A DNA stretch of 37,532 nt from an uncultured Ruminococcus sp. (GTDB taxonomy: Bacteria > Bacillota > Clostridia > Oscillospirales > Acutalibacteraceae), in assembly GCA_902764235.1 (NCBI GenBank), contig CACWVH010000026.1:1-37532 (forward strand). The letters are read 5' to 3'. The translations under genes and the position numbers were made by a program. The stretch's first letter is position 1, and each line of letters begins with the position of its first letter. The notes under the pieces are model-generated. The model saw only the letters and a program-made list of their open reading frames with translations, ran no database searches and was not told the origin of the DNA. Positions 15,869-23,321 of the stretch are shown here, piece after piece.

Positions 15869-18229
15869 ATGAAAGATATAAATAATATTACTCCAGAAAT
15901 CATCTCATCAGCAATTAACGGAAACAGGGACGCACAGGAAAAGCTTCTCATCCTTTGTGAAGATGAAGTTTATTCTATCGCCCTGATAATGACCCATAAT
16001 CAGCAGGATGCCGAGGACATTACTCAGGATGTCCTTATCAAAATATCGTCAAAGCTTTGTACTCTTAAACAGCCGGATCAGTTCAAGTCATGGCTGAGAA
16101 TTGTCATTGTGAACACCTGCAAGGATCATTTCCGTAAGCAGTCAGTGCGATTTGCTGATTCCTATGATGACGAAAACAGTGGGATAGATTACTCAACAAA
16201 TCAGGGCGACTATTCTGACCTTGTTCCTGAGGAAGAATACGAAAAAAAGGAAAAGGACCTGATAATACTGAAGATAATCTCTGATCTGCCTGCAATTTAC
16301 AGAAATATCATAATAATGCGATTTTACAGTGATTTTTCATACCAGCAGATCGCAAATATTCTCGGAATAAACATCGGGACTGTAAAAAGTCGTATCAATA
16401 CTGCAAAGAAAAAACTCAAAAGCAAAATAAAGGCATATGAATCAGGTCACGGAATAGTGCTTCATTCTCATGCGGTTTTTTCACAGCTGCCTGTCATAAT
16501 GAGCAGTGCCTCACAGTTTTTCACAGCTCCGGAAGGTATATCTGTAAATGAAGCGGTCAGTTCATTTGTCACTCAGACTGCATCCGAAACAGCAGGAGCC
16601 ATTTCCTCATTGTCCGCTCTTACATCTTCAGCAGTTTCCGCACCTGTTACAGCAACCATTTCAAATTCTCTTGCAACAAAAATTTCAGCAGCCACCGCAG
16701 CAGTTTCTGTCGCAGCTTGTATCGGGATCGTATCACTGGACTTTTCCACAAACAGTATTATTGATCCCGAAGATTCCCTGAGTGACAGCAGCCCCGCTGC
16801 CTTTGAAAAAAGCTTTGATGAAAGTCATACCCCGGCTGATCCCTTCAGTGAATATGAGAGCATTGATACAGAGGAATCTGTTGACGAGCTTCACGAAGCC
16901 TTCGATAACTATATCCATGATACAAGCATAATCTATCGTACAAACAATTATTATCATACAAATACAATTCACGACGCAAGTGTGATACATGAAACAAGCG
17001 TCATCCATCAAACGAGTACAGTACATGATACAAGCGTTATTCACGATACAAGCATTATATACGATACAAGCGTCATACATGAAACGAGTACCGTTTATGT
17101 TTATCCCGACCCTGAAATCAGTTTGCCTACAAATTATAATACATTTGTAAATGTGAGATCCGAAGATGAAAACTATCAGTTCAGAATCTTTACAGAAAGC
17201 AATGAAGCTATGATAATGAAATATGACGGAAGTGAAACCGAAATAGTAATGCCTTCCTATGTCAATTATTCCGGCAAGGAATATCCTGTCACAAGGATAA
17301 ATGCCGATCTCTTTTCTATAAGAGGATATATGTTCGGTACAGTTGTTGATGCCGAAGGCAATGAAAGCTTTATGCCTGAAAACGGAATTTATCTTACATC
17401 CATTACCCTGCCTGAGCATTTAAAGGAAATACCTGATTTTCTGTGCAATAATATTGTCTCCCTTAACGAAATAAAAGGCGGAAGGGATGTAAGCAGACTT
17501 GGCAGATATGCATTTTCAGAGACCGGCTTTACCGAGATGGATCTTTCGGAATTATTTCCGAATTTGCTTCAGATCGATCAGGCTGTATTCAGAGACTGTG
17601 ATAAGCTGCAAAGTATCACTATGCCAAGAAGCTATATCAATTGTGATGAAATGGATGACTATAGTTCTTTGAATGATGTCACAGTATATTATGATTATGA
17701 TCTCACTGAAAAGCTTTATCCCACCGGCTTCGGAAAATATCGTGTCATCCTTCCGGGTGAAGATGCGGTCATGCCCGACCATCCGATCATCAGGACTCAG
17801 GGCAATCCCATGTACAGCGAGCTTCATATAGAGCTTGAAAATAAAAATGCAGTCATCGGCTGCAAGCTCGGAAATCTGTTCCTTAATAACGCAATAGATA
17901 ATCTGTATCTTCCCGAAGGAATGACCGTTCTTCATGACAGTGAATTTTCCGGAGACAGCGAGCTTCATGAAATCCAGCCTGAAGAAACCTACATAAACAA
18001 TCTTTATATCCCGGCTTCTGTTAACCATATTTCCGAAAAAGCATTTGATAATGCCCTTGTGAGAAATATTATCCTAAAAAAGAACGAGTTTGATACGGAT
18101 ACTTATAATTCTGTCAGTAAAAGTATTACAGCCTCAGGAAGATATATACTGAGCCGTGAGGATTCCGGCTTTTCATATTTCACTGATCCTGAGCTTGTAC
18201 TCCCGGAAGAATTTGAAGATCTTGAATGA
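15869..18229 (+). CDS. ECF-type sigma factor fused to membrane segment, hexapeptide repeats and LRR domain
   Basis: A 786-residue mosaic. Residues about 10-85 are sigma region 2 (DAEDITQDVLIKI, QFKSWLRIVIVNTCKDHFR). Residues about 135-190 are region 4, with helix-turn-helix YQQIANILGINIGTVKSRI. A Ser/Ala/Thr-rich linker leads to a hydrophobic stretch at about 270-291 with Lys before it and acidic residues after it, suggesting one membrane pass with the sigma part inside. Residues 349-408 are exactly ten hexapeptides of the type IHDTSV. From about 427 the rest is a BspA-type LRR_5 region (ITLPEHLKEIPD, LGRYAFSETG, KLQSITMP). The frame is open 20 codons upstream, but ATG 15869 gives the better sigma start; its ribosome site AAGGTG is weak. 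No anti-sigma gene is adjacent. Membrane topology is inferred. Confidence 0.85.
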   Translation: MKDINNITPEIISSAINGNRDAQEKLLILCEDEVYSIALIMTHNQQDAEDITQDVLIKISSKLCTLKQPDQFKSWLRIVIVNTCKDHFRKQSVRFADSYDDENSGIDYSTNQGDYSDLVPEEEYEKKEKDLIILKIISDLPAIYRNIIIMRFYSDFSYQQIANILGINIGTVKSRINTAKKKLKSKIKAYESGHGIVLHSHAVFSQLPVIMSSASQFFTAPEGISVNEAVSSFVTQTASETAGAISSLSALTSSAVSAPVTATISNSLATKISAATAAVSVAACIGIVSLDFSTNSIIDPEDSLSDSSPAAFEKSFDESHTPADPFSEYESIDTEESVDELHEAFDNYIHDTSIIYRTNNYYHTNTIHDASVIHETSVIHQTSTVHDTSVIHDTSIIYDTSVIHETSTVYVYPDPEISLPTNYNTFVNVRSEDENYQFRIFTESNEAMIMKYDGSETEIVMPSYVNYSGKEYPVTRINADLFSIRGYMFGTVVDAEGNESFMPENGIYLTSITLPEHLKEIPDFLCNNIVSLNEIKGGRDVSRLGRYAFSETGFTEMDLSELFPNLLQIDQAVFRDCDKLQSITMPRSYINCDEMDDYSSLNDVTVYYDYDLTEKLYPTGFGKYRVILPGEDAVMPDHPIIRTQGNPMYSELHIELENKNAVIGCKLGNLFLNNAIDNLYLPEGMTVLHDSEFSGDSELHEIQPEETYINNLYIPASVNHISEKAFDNALVRNIILKKNEFDTDTYNSVSKSITASGRYILSREDSGFSYFTDPELVLPEEFEDLE
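16913..17092 (+). repeat. Ten in-frame 18-bp repeats in the sigma-LRR gene
   Basis: The repeat encodes I/V-H/Y-D/E/Q-T/A-S-V/I/T hexapeptides with no gap. Typical units are ATACATGAAACAAGCGTC and ATTCACGATACAAGCATT. Ten units fill 180 bp. The first three are the most diverged. Length change by whole units would keep the frame. Confidence 0.9.
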
Positions 18230-18408
18230 CAAAGCTTTTCTTCAGACTATCTGATCTGAGTTATCTTTCTTTAGTAAGTATAAAATTATAGTTGGCAGCA
18301 GTACATATAATCTATGGTAAACGAAAAAATATGATATCAAGGTTCCGGCAGCTCGCCGGTTACTGTATTATTTTTCAGGATAATCTTGCTAATTATAAAA
18401 TTATATAG
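18230..18408. other. Spacer after the sigma-LRR gene
   Basis: AT-rich, without a convincing coding sequence. A short CCGGCAGCTCGCCGG hairpin lies near 18346-18360 with no T run, so no clear terminator is seen. Confidence 0.4.
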
Positions 18409-18414
18409 TATAAT
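18386..18414 (+). promoter_or_regulatory. Promoter of the RING/zinc-ribbon gene
   Basis: TTGCTA (18386-18391) and TATAAT (18409-18414) are spaced by 17 bp. The start codon is about 110 bp downstream, leaving an untranslated leader that contains ATGCGATTGTG and nearby short repeats. Confidence 0.6.
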
Positions 18415-18524
18415 AGAAAAAATAATGATGCTAATAATATATTAAGGAAAACAATCTTTTCTGCATATGCTATGCGATTGTGTTCGCAGGAGCATAACAG
18501 ACTTACTTTTGGAGTAATTTAGAA

Positions 18525-19592
18525 ATGGAATTTATAGGAAAAAAATGTCCGGTTTGCTCTGCTGAGTTCAAACAAGATGATGATGTTGTTGTTTGCCCTA
18601 AATGCGGCGCACCATATCACAGGGACTGCTACAAGATAAAAGGTAAATGTATTTTCCCGGCTCTTCACAAGGAAGGCAAAAGCTGGAAATCTGTGTATTG
18701 CAATGATACAGAAGCTCAGGAAAATGATGCTTCAGATGATTCTGACAACACTGTATGCAGATTCTGCGGTCATAAAAATTCAAAGGATTCAATAGTTTGC
18801 GAAAACTGCGGAGAATTTCTTACCGGTCAGTCTGCATTTACACATCACAGTGAACCTCAGAACGATGACAGCAGCGAAGAGCTTGAAAAAATCCGTGAGC
18901 AGATCAAAAATGTCACTCCGGTTATGGGAAGCGCTGACTTCTACGCTAACGGAAATACACCCTTTAATTTCGGGTATGATCTGAATGAGGATCATGGCGG
19001 GGTTACTGCAGATGAGCTTTCGGATTATGTAGGTTCAAATGTGTTATATTATATTCCCGTGTTCTCAAGGATCAAAAACTTCAATTCCAGCAGATTCAAT
19101 TTTGCAGCCTTTTTATTCAATGGTGCTTGGTATATTTACAGAAAACAGTACATTAAAGGAATACTGATATCATTATTGATGCTTGCAATAAGTGCTTTTC
19201 AGGGGTTTGCCATGAAGTTCTGGTCAGGAGAGCTCTGGGAAAAAGCTAATAATGCACTCGGAGTACCCGGATATGCACCAACCTATCAGGAGTATTTCAA
19301 ATGGATATCCGAAAACTGTACTAACCAGGAAATGCTTATTATGGCTCTGCCCTATGTACTCAGTCTGGTATCTTTTATTGTTATGATATTCTGTGGTATC
19401 ATGGCAAACAAGGGTTATTACAAAAAAGCAATTAAAACAGTCAAAAATATCAAAACCAATTCTGTTGATGAACAACCGGAAGATATCAAACGCAGTATCA
19501 TCAGAAAAGGCGGCGTTCATCCCGGCGCTGCGTTTACCCTGTTGACCTGTGAATCTATTATAAGTGTAGCTATTATGTATTTCTTTTCGTAG
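18525..19592 (+). CDS. Membrane protein with prokaryotic RING finger and zinc ribbon
   Basis: A 355-residue protein. The N-terminus is a cross-brace zinc site of the prokaryotic RING type: CPVC at 8-11, CPKC at 24-27, then H and C in YHRDCY and a further Cys. A second zinc ribbon follows at about 69-90 (CRFCGHKN..CENCG). An acidic linker leads to a DUF2628-like membrane part. It has a reentrant or half-hydrophobic FAAFLFNGAWYIYRKQY segment, then membrane segments near 215-235, 272-295 and 337-355. Residues before the first segment should be cytoplasmic. Function is unknown; related RING/ribbon proteins often mediate protein contacts. GGAG lies 10 nt before the ATG. galU follows after 46 bp without a terminator, so the two may be co-transcribed. 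Confidence 0.75.
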   Translation: MEFIGKKCPVCSAEFKQDDDVVVCPKCGAPYHRDCYKIKGKCIFPALHKEGKSWKSVYCNDTEAQENDASDDSDNTVCRFCGHKNSKDSIVCENCGEFLTGQSAFTHHSEPQNDDSSEELEKIREQIKNVTPVMGSADFYANGNTPFNFGYDLNEDHGGVTADELSDYVGSNVLYYIPVFSRIKNFNSSRFNFAAFLFNGAWYIYRKQYIKGILISLLMLAISAFQGFAMKFWSGELWEKANNALGVPGYAPTYQEYFKWISENCTNQEMLIMALPYVLSLVSFIVMIFCGIMANKGYYKKAIKTVKNIKTNSVDEQPEDIKRSIIRKGGVHPGAAFTLLTCESIISVAIMYFFS

Positions 19593-19638
19593 TAACAGTT
19601 ATTTTAAAAATATTATGTAATGATCAGGAGGAAAAATT

Positions 19639-20511
19639 ATGAAAGTCACAAAAGCTGTCATCCCTGCTGCCGGTCTCGGTACAAGAGTTCTGCCAGCAAC
19701 AAAGGCAATGCCAAAGGAAATGCTTACGATCGTTGACAAGCCTGCCATTCAGTATATCGTTGAAGAAGCTGTCAACTCAGGAATAACTGATATTCTTATC
19801 ATTACCAACCGCGGCAAGGGTATCATTGAAGATCATTTTGACCGTGCTCCGGAGCTTGAGGACAGACTTATCGCTTCAGGCAAAAATGATGTCTATGATG
19901 AAATAGTTTCTATTTCTAAGCTGGCTAATATTTATTTTGTCCGTCAGAAGGAAACCAAGGGTCTCGGTCATGCAGTAAACTGCGCCCGCTCTTTCGTCGG
20001 AGATGAGCCTTTTGCTGTTCTTTACGGCGATGATGTTATTATTGGTGACGATCCTGCCTGCGGTCAGCTTATCCGTGCTTATGAAAAATACGGCAAGGCT
20101 GCTGTCGGCATCAAGGCTGTCCCGGAGGATCAGATCTTCAAATACAGCTCACTAAAGGTGGATCATCTTGAGGATAATCTTTACAGCTGTACTGACATGA
20201 TCGAAAAGCCGAAAACAAAGGAAGCAGTGCTTTCTCTTTATTCCATCCTCGGAAGATGCGTTCTTACACCGGATATATTTGATATACTCGATAATACACC
20301 TCCCGGAGCCGGCGGCGAGATACAGCTTACAGATGCAATGCGTACACTTGCGCAGAATGTTGGTATCATCGGCGTTGACTATACAGGCAAGCGTTATGAT
20401 ATGGGTGACAAGCTGGGTACTCTTCAGGCAACAGTCGAGATAGCTCTCCGCAACCCGAAGCTCGGAGGTCCGTTCAGAGAATATCTTAAAACTATCGCTG
20501 CTGAGCTTTGA
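19639..20511 (+). CDS. galU: UTP--glucose-1-phosphate uridylyltransferase
   Basis: GalU makes UDP-glucose from UTP and glucose-1-phosphate, feeding cell-wall glycan, glycolipid and polysaccharide synthesis. The 290-residue protein starts with the nucleotidyltransferase signature VIPAAGLGTRVLPATKAMPKEML. It continues with IVDKPAIQYIVEEA, the sugar-phosphate motif FAVLYGDDVI, the VKA-like VGIKAVPE segment, and PGAGGEIQLTDAM. Length is typical. AGGAGG lies 8 nt upstream of the ATG. A strong terminator follows directly. Confidence 0.95.
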   Translation: MKVTKAVIPAAGLGTRVLPATKAMPKEMLTIVDKPAIQYIVEEAVNSGITDILIITNRGKGIIEDHFDRAPELEDRLIASGKNDVYDEIVSISKLANIYFVRQKETKGLGHAVNCARSFVGDEPFAVLYGDDVIIGDDPACGQLIRAYEKYGKAAVGIKAVPEDQIFKYSSLKVDHLEDNLYSCTDMIEKPKTKEAVLSLYSILGRCVLTPDIFDILDNTPPGAGGEIQLTDAMRTLAQNVGIIGVDYTGKRYDMGDKLGTLQATVEIALRNPKLGGPFREYLKTIAAEL

Positions 20512-20521
20512 TAAGTATTTT

Positions 20522-20557
20522 AAAACCGCTGCAAATCCTTTTGGCAGCGGTTTTTTC
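20522..20557 (+). terminator. Intrinsic terminator of galU
   Basis: AAACCGCTGC pairs with GCAGCGGTTT around a loop of about 10 nt and is followed by TTTTTT. Confidence 0.88.
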
Positions 20558-20644
20558 TTATTATTGTATATTATTAAAGAACGATATCGAGAACGGACAT
20601 GGTGTAAAATATTTCTGGGAGTTTTGAGGGAGCTGTAAACAACT

Positions 20645-20758
20645 GACATAAAAGTATTGGTCAGAATAAATCAGAACCGCGGGAATAAAACAGAAGTTCT
20701 GAACACAGAGCGAAACGTAGTGAAGCGATAGCACGTCGCGACACCGGCGGCACGCCGG
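20645..20758 (+). repeat. Composite dispersed repeat upstream of rpsF
   Basis: The left part (ATAAAAGTATTGGTCAGAA near 20650) recurs near 33505 as ATAAAAGTATTTGTCAGAA. The right part is a GC hairpin, CCGGCG (20744-20749), loop GCA, CGCCGG (20753-20758). It is part of a stretch that also occurs at 5011-5039 (shared CACCGGCG...GGCACGCCGGCGGG). No coding sequence is credible here. Confidence 0.6.
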
Positions 20759-20769
20759 CGGGAAAAAGC

Positions 20770-20798
20770 TTGACTTTTGTCAAAGCAGGTGTTATAAT
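20770..20798 (+). promoter_or_regulatory. Sigma-A promoter of the rpsF-ssb-rpsR operon
   Basis: TTGACT (20770-20775) and TATAAT (20793-20798) have a 17-bp spacer. Transcription would begin near 20805, giving a leader of about 70 nt before rpsF. Confidence 0.85.
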
Positions 20799-20827
20799 AC
20801 TTTTTGTTATGTGTACATAACATCCTT

Positions 20828-20848
20828 GCTGCTGTCAGGAACAGCAGC
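20828..20848 (+). promoter_or_regulatory. Leader hairpin before rpsF
   Basis: GCTGCTGT (20828-20835) pairs perfectly with ACAGCAGC (20841-20848) around loop CAGGA. It lies between the promoter and the ribosome site. rpsF leaders in many bacteria bind the S6:S18 complex; I do not see the CCG motif of that class here, so autoregulation is only a possibility. Confidence 0.5.
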
Positions 20849-20874
20849 CATAAGTCCAGAAGGAGGTGCAAAAG

Positions 20875-21168
20875 ATGGCAGTTATCAATTCTTATGAAGC
20901 CGTTTACGTTGTTTCTTTGAAGCAGGGTGAAGAGGCTGTGGCAGAAACTGTTAATAAGTTCAAGGGTCTTATCGAAAAGAATGGTACTCTCGAAAGCGTT
21001 GACGAGTGGGGCAAGAGAAAGCTCGCTTATCCTATCAACAAGGAAACTGACGCTTACTATGTACTCTTCAACTTCAAGGCTGAAGCTGAATTACCCGCTG
21101 AGCTTGACAGAGTTGCAAAGATCACTGACGGTGTTCTCCGTTCAATGATCGTTAAAAAGGAAGCTTGA
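20875..21168 (+). CDS. rpsF: 30S ribosomal protein bS6
   Basis: bS6 sits in the platform of the 30S subunit as a heterodimer with bS18. The 97-residue protein shows the family pattern YEAVYVVSLKQGEE, ESVDEWGKRKLAYPI and YYVLFNFKAEAELPAELDR. The frame is open three codons earlier through a GTG that is part of the ribosome site. The true start is ATG 20875, with AAGGAGGTG 6 nt upstream. It heads the classic rpsF-ssb-rpsR operon. Confidence 0.96.
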   Translation: MAVINSYEAVYVVSLKQGEEAVAETVNKFKGLIEKNGTLESVDEWGKRKLAYPINKETDAYYVLFNFKAEAELPAELDRVAKITDGVLRSMIVKKEA

Positions 21169-21184
21169 TTAAGGAGGCAGTTTT

Positions 21185-21667
21185 ATGAATAATGTATCTT
21201 TAATTGGCAGACTGACCGCTGATCCTGAACTCAGACATACTCAATCCGGAACTGCTACTACCCGGTTTTCAATTGCTGTTGATCGTCGAGTAAGAGCCGG
21301 AGAGGAAAGACAGGCTGATTTTATTAATATTGTTGCCTGGAGTCAAAGAGCTGAGATGATATGTAAGTATTTTTCAAAAGGTCAGCGAATTGGTATTACA
21401 GGATCGATCCGTACCGGCTCATATACAGCTCAGGACGGAACAAAACGCTATACATTTGAAGTATGGGCAGATAATGTTGATTTCTGTGATTCAAAGAACA
21501 GTTCTTCATCATCATACAATGGCAACAGCTATGATGGTGGCAACAGCTACAGCAATACCTACAACAACAGGCAGTCTTATCGTCAGGAATCCGCTACGTC
21601 CTATTCCAACGGTTCAAATGATGATTTTGCGGATGAGATGCCTACCGATGAAGATCTGCCCTTCTGA
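21185..21667 (+). CDS. ssb: Single-stranded DNA-binding protein
   Basis: SSB coats single-stranded DNA in replication, recombination and repair. The 160-residue protein has an N-terminal OB fold (about 1-105; MNNVSLIGRLTADPELRHT, FINIVAWSQRAEMICKYF, GSIRTGSY). A Ser/Asn/Tyr/Gly-rich flexible linker follows. The acidic tip DEDLPF ends the protein and is the docking site for partner proteins. AAGGAGG precedes the ATG. It lies 16 bp after rpsF. Confidence 0.97.
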   Translation: MNNVSLIGRLTADPELRHTQSGTATTRFSIAVDRRVRAGEERQADFINIVAWSQRAEMICKYFSKGQRIGITGSIRTGSYTAQDGTKRYTFEVWADNVDFCDSKNSSSSSYNGNSYDGGNSYSNTYNNRQSYRQESATSYSNGSNDDFADEMPTDEDLPF

Positions 21668-21693
21668 TTATAATGTAAAGGAGGAAACTTCCG

Positions 21694-21945
21694 ATGGCTG
21701 AAAGAATCGAAAGAGATAACCGCAGAGGCGGCCGCAAGGGTCGTAAAAAGGTTTGTGCATTTTGTGTAGACAAGGTTGAAGTAATCGACTACAAGGATAT
21801 TTCAAGACTTCGTCGTTTTATTTCTGAGAGAGCTAAGATTCTTCCCCGCAGAGTAACAGGTACTTGCGCTCGTCATCAGCGTGAGCTTACAGTTGCTATC
21901 AAGCGTGCAAGATATCTTTCACTTCTCCCCTATACAAGTGACTGA
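21694..21945 (+). CDS. rpsR: 30S ribosomal protein bS18
   Basis: bS18 is the partner of bS6 in the 30S platform. The 83-residue protein has the hallmark [34 protein letters not shown] and [11 protein letters not shown]. It carries the zinc-binding type of N-terminus (CAFC, with Cys and His in CARH). AAAGGAGG precedes the ATG. It is third in the operon. Confidence 0.97.
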   Translation: MAERIERDNRRGGRKGRKKVCAFCVDKVEVIDYKDISRLRRFISERAKILPRRVTGTCARHQRELTVAIKRARYLSLLPYTSD

Positions 21946-22021
21946 TAAATTTTCTGACCGGTGCTGCTGCATCGGTCATTTTATTTCCCGTGACAATATA
22001 AAGTGATTCGGAGTGAATAGA

Positions 22022-22273
22022 ATGAAAACTCTTTATAAGACAAAAAGAGTCTGTTCCAGATCTATCGAAATCGAAACAGACGAAAACAATATTATTACAA
22101 ATGTCAGATTCAACGGAGGCTGCAACGGCAATACTCAGGGTATCGCCAGCCTTGTCAAAGGAATGAAGGCAGAGGATGTTATCAGCAAATGCAAGGGTAT
22201 CGACTGCAACGGCAGAGGTACATCCTGCCCGGATCAGCTTGCTCTTGCTCTTGAGGAGCTTCTGAATAAATAA
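22022..22273 (+). CDS. TSCPD domain protein (TIGR03905-like)
   Basis: A small, cysteine-rich, 83-residue protein. It matches the TSCPD family by its C-terminal GRGTSCPDQLALALEELL and by NGGCNGNTQGIASLVKGM in the middle. Related sequences occur as C-terminal domains of class II ribonucleotide reductases; the stand-alone form has no assigned function. ATG 22022 is chosen over an in-frame GTG three codons upstream because GGAG lies 9 nt before it. It sits 76 bp after rpsR and could be the last gene of the operon. Confidence 0.82.
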   Translation: MKTLYKTKRVCSRSIEIETDENNIITNVRFNGGCNGNTQGIASLVKGMKAEDVISKCKGIDCNGRGTSCPDQLALALEELLNK

Positions 22274-22290
22274 AATATTTTTAAATGACA

Positions 22291-22320
22291 TTCCCCGACA
22301 GCCTGCAAGCCGCCGGGGAA
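22291..22320. terminator. Hairpin between the TSCPD gene and the large RNA region
   Basis: TTCCCCG (22291-22297) pairs with CGGGGAA (22314-22320). It closes the rpsF operon on the plus strand and is also at the expected 3' end of the minus-strand RNA. T runs on either side are weak. Confidence 0.5.
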
Positions 22321-23144
22321 TTTGATTATAGGAGAAGTCTTATGACAACAAGTCAATCGAATTAATTCGGCATTGGAATCATTCCTATAAGTTATTTGAA
22401 AGGGTTTTTATAAGAAAGTACTGAAAACCTAAGTATTACATTGGAAACATTCCTGTCTGTATAGATTATATAATAAGCAAAAACTGCAATAATCCAATTT
22501 ACTCTCAGAATACATTAGGTGCACTGACCATTGCGCCACACCATCGGAGGCAAATTGCCTGCCTTAATGCTTTATTCAGACGGCCGAACCTGTATCCGGC
22601 CCACACATTGATACTATAAACTTTGTAATGTGAGGAACTTCCGAGAAATAAACGGTTCAAATATACTGTTCAGCCTATGACAATTTCTTCTTTATAGAAG
22701 CCATCCCCGCTGTCAGCGGTTAAAGAATTCCGTGAAAACTACAAAAGAATTTAAGAAAATCACGGAAGATATTCAATTGTAAATTCTTAGCCGAAGCTGC
22801 CCTGCCGCCGCCCACTTCGTAAAACCATCGGGCTGCTGCTGACCGTCATCGTCAGGCATCTTCCCACAGTTCAAAGACTATAAAGAACTTACAAGCACAT
22901 TGCTTTTAATTCGAAGCTGCTCTGCGGAAGTTGCCGTACACTATAGCTGCTGTACGGATCGACCGGAGCAAGGCTCATAAAACAAGTTCTTATCTGATCT
23001 TTTCTCCGTAGAAGACCTCGCACCAAGAGGTATTGAGATCTGAAATAACCGGTTCTGATTCGCCCATTGGAGCTTGCCTCCCTTCTTGAATTAGATCAAA
23101 CTAAAACCCAATCGCAGTCATCAGATTTGGTCTTTGTTTATCTT
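22321..23144 (-). ncRNA. Candidate large structured non-coding RNA (about 820 nt)
   Basis: There is no sizeable reading frame on either strand, yet a consensus promoter (23151-23178) fires into this stretch on the minus strand. The sequence is rich in local hairpins. By plus coordinates these include 22728-22735 with 22760-22767 (8 bp), 22934-22939 with 22952-22957 (6 bp), 22582-22586 with 22597-22601, 22839-22843 with 22851-22855, and 23015-23019 with 23027-23031 nested inside a second 5-bp helix. Internal repeats are visible: CGAAGCTGC at 22792-22800 and 22912-22920, and CATTGGAA(A/T)CATTCCT near 22372 and 22439. It does not show the conserved cores of RNase P RNA, tmRNA or SRP RNA. Size and style recall the giant ornate RNAs (ROOL, GOLLD, OLE), but no class can be assigned by eye. 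Confidence 0.65.
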
Positions 23145-23150
23145 GAATAT

Positions 23151-23178
23151 ATTATACCACATATTTGTATAATGTCAA
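23151..23178 (-). promoter_or_regulatory. Consensus promoter of the large RNA
   Basis: On the minus strand TTGACA (23178-23173) and TATAAT (23156-23151) match consensus perfectly, with a 16-bp spacer. The expected start is near 23144. It diverges from the DUF1292 promoter 57 bp away. Confidence 0.85.
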
Positions 23179-23234
23179 TAGTTTTTTTGAACTTTTTTAA
23201 AAAATATTATTTTAAAATTTAGTTGCAAATACAC

Positions 23235-23263
23235 TTGACTTATCTTCAAAATAAGTTTAAAAT
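23235..23263 (+). promoter_or_regulatory. Promoter of the DUF1292 gene
   Basis: TTGACT (23235-23240) and TAAAAT (23258-23263) have a 17-bp spacer. The gene starts about 59 bp downstream. Confidence 0.7.
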
Positions 23264-23321
23264 AGATTTTATGATGTTGTTTTTTCAATATCTTTATTAT
23301 CTGAATAAGGAGATGTTTATT

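Noticed and set aside
16733-17419. 228-codon frame antisense to the sigma-LRR gene
   Set aside because: It is the mirror of the 18-bp repeat region and flanks; it has no ribosome site or family features.
17552-18028. 158-codon frame antisense to the LRR part
   Set aside because: Shadow of a well-supported coding region, with no domain.
20152-20649. 165-codon frame antisense to galU
   Set aside because: It covers the galU end and its terminator; no start signal or domain.
22331-22365. Seven-codon frame with AGGAG and ATG (ending AATTAA) at the edge of the large RNA region
   Set aside because: Too short to support, and AATTAATT there is part of a palindrome; it may be chance.
22321-23144. 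Group II intron, tmRNA, RNase P or SRP RNA
   Set aside because: A GTGCGA near 23020 on the minus strand recalls a group II 5' end, but no domain V is visible. A GGTTCAAAT on the plus strand recalls a T-loop, but no T-arm stem forms. RNase P and SRP core motifs are absent.
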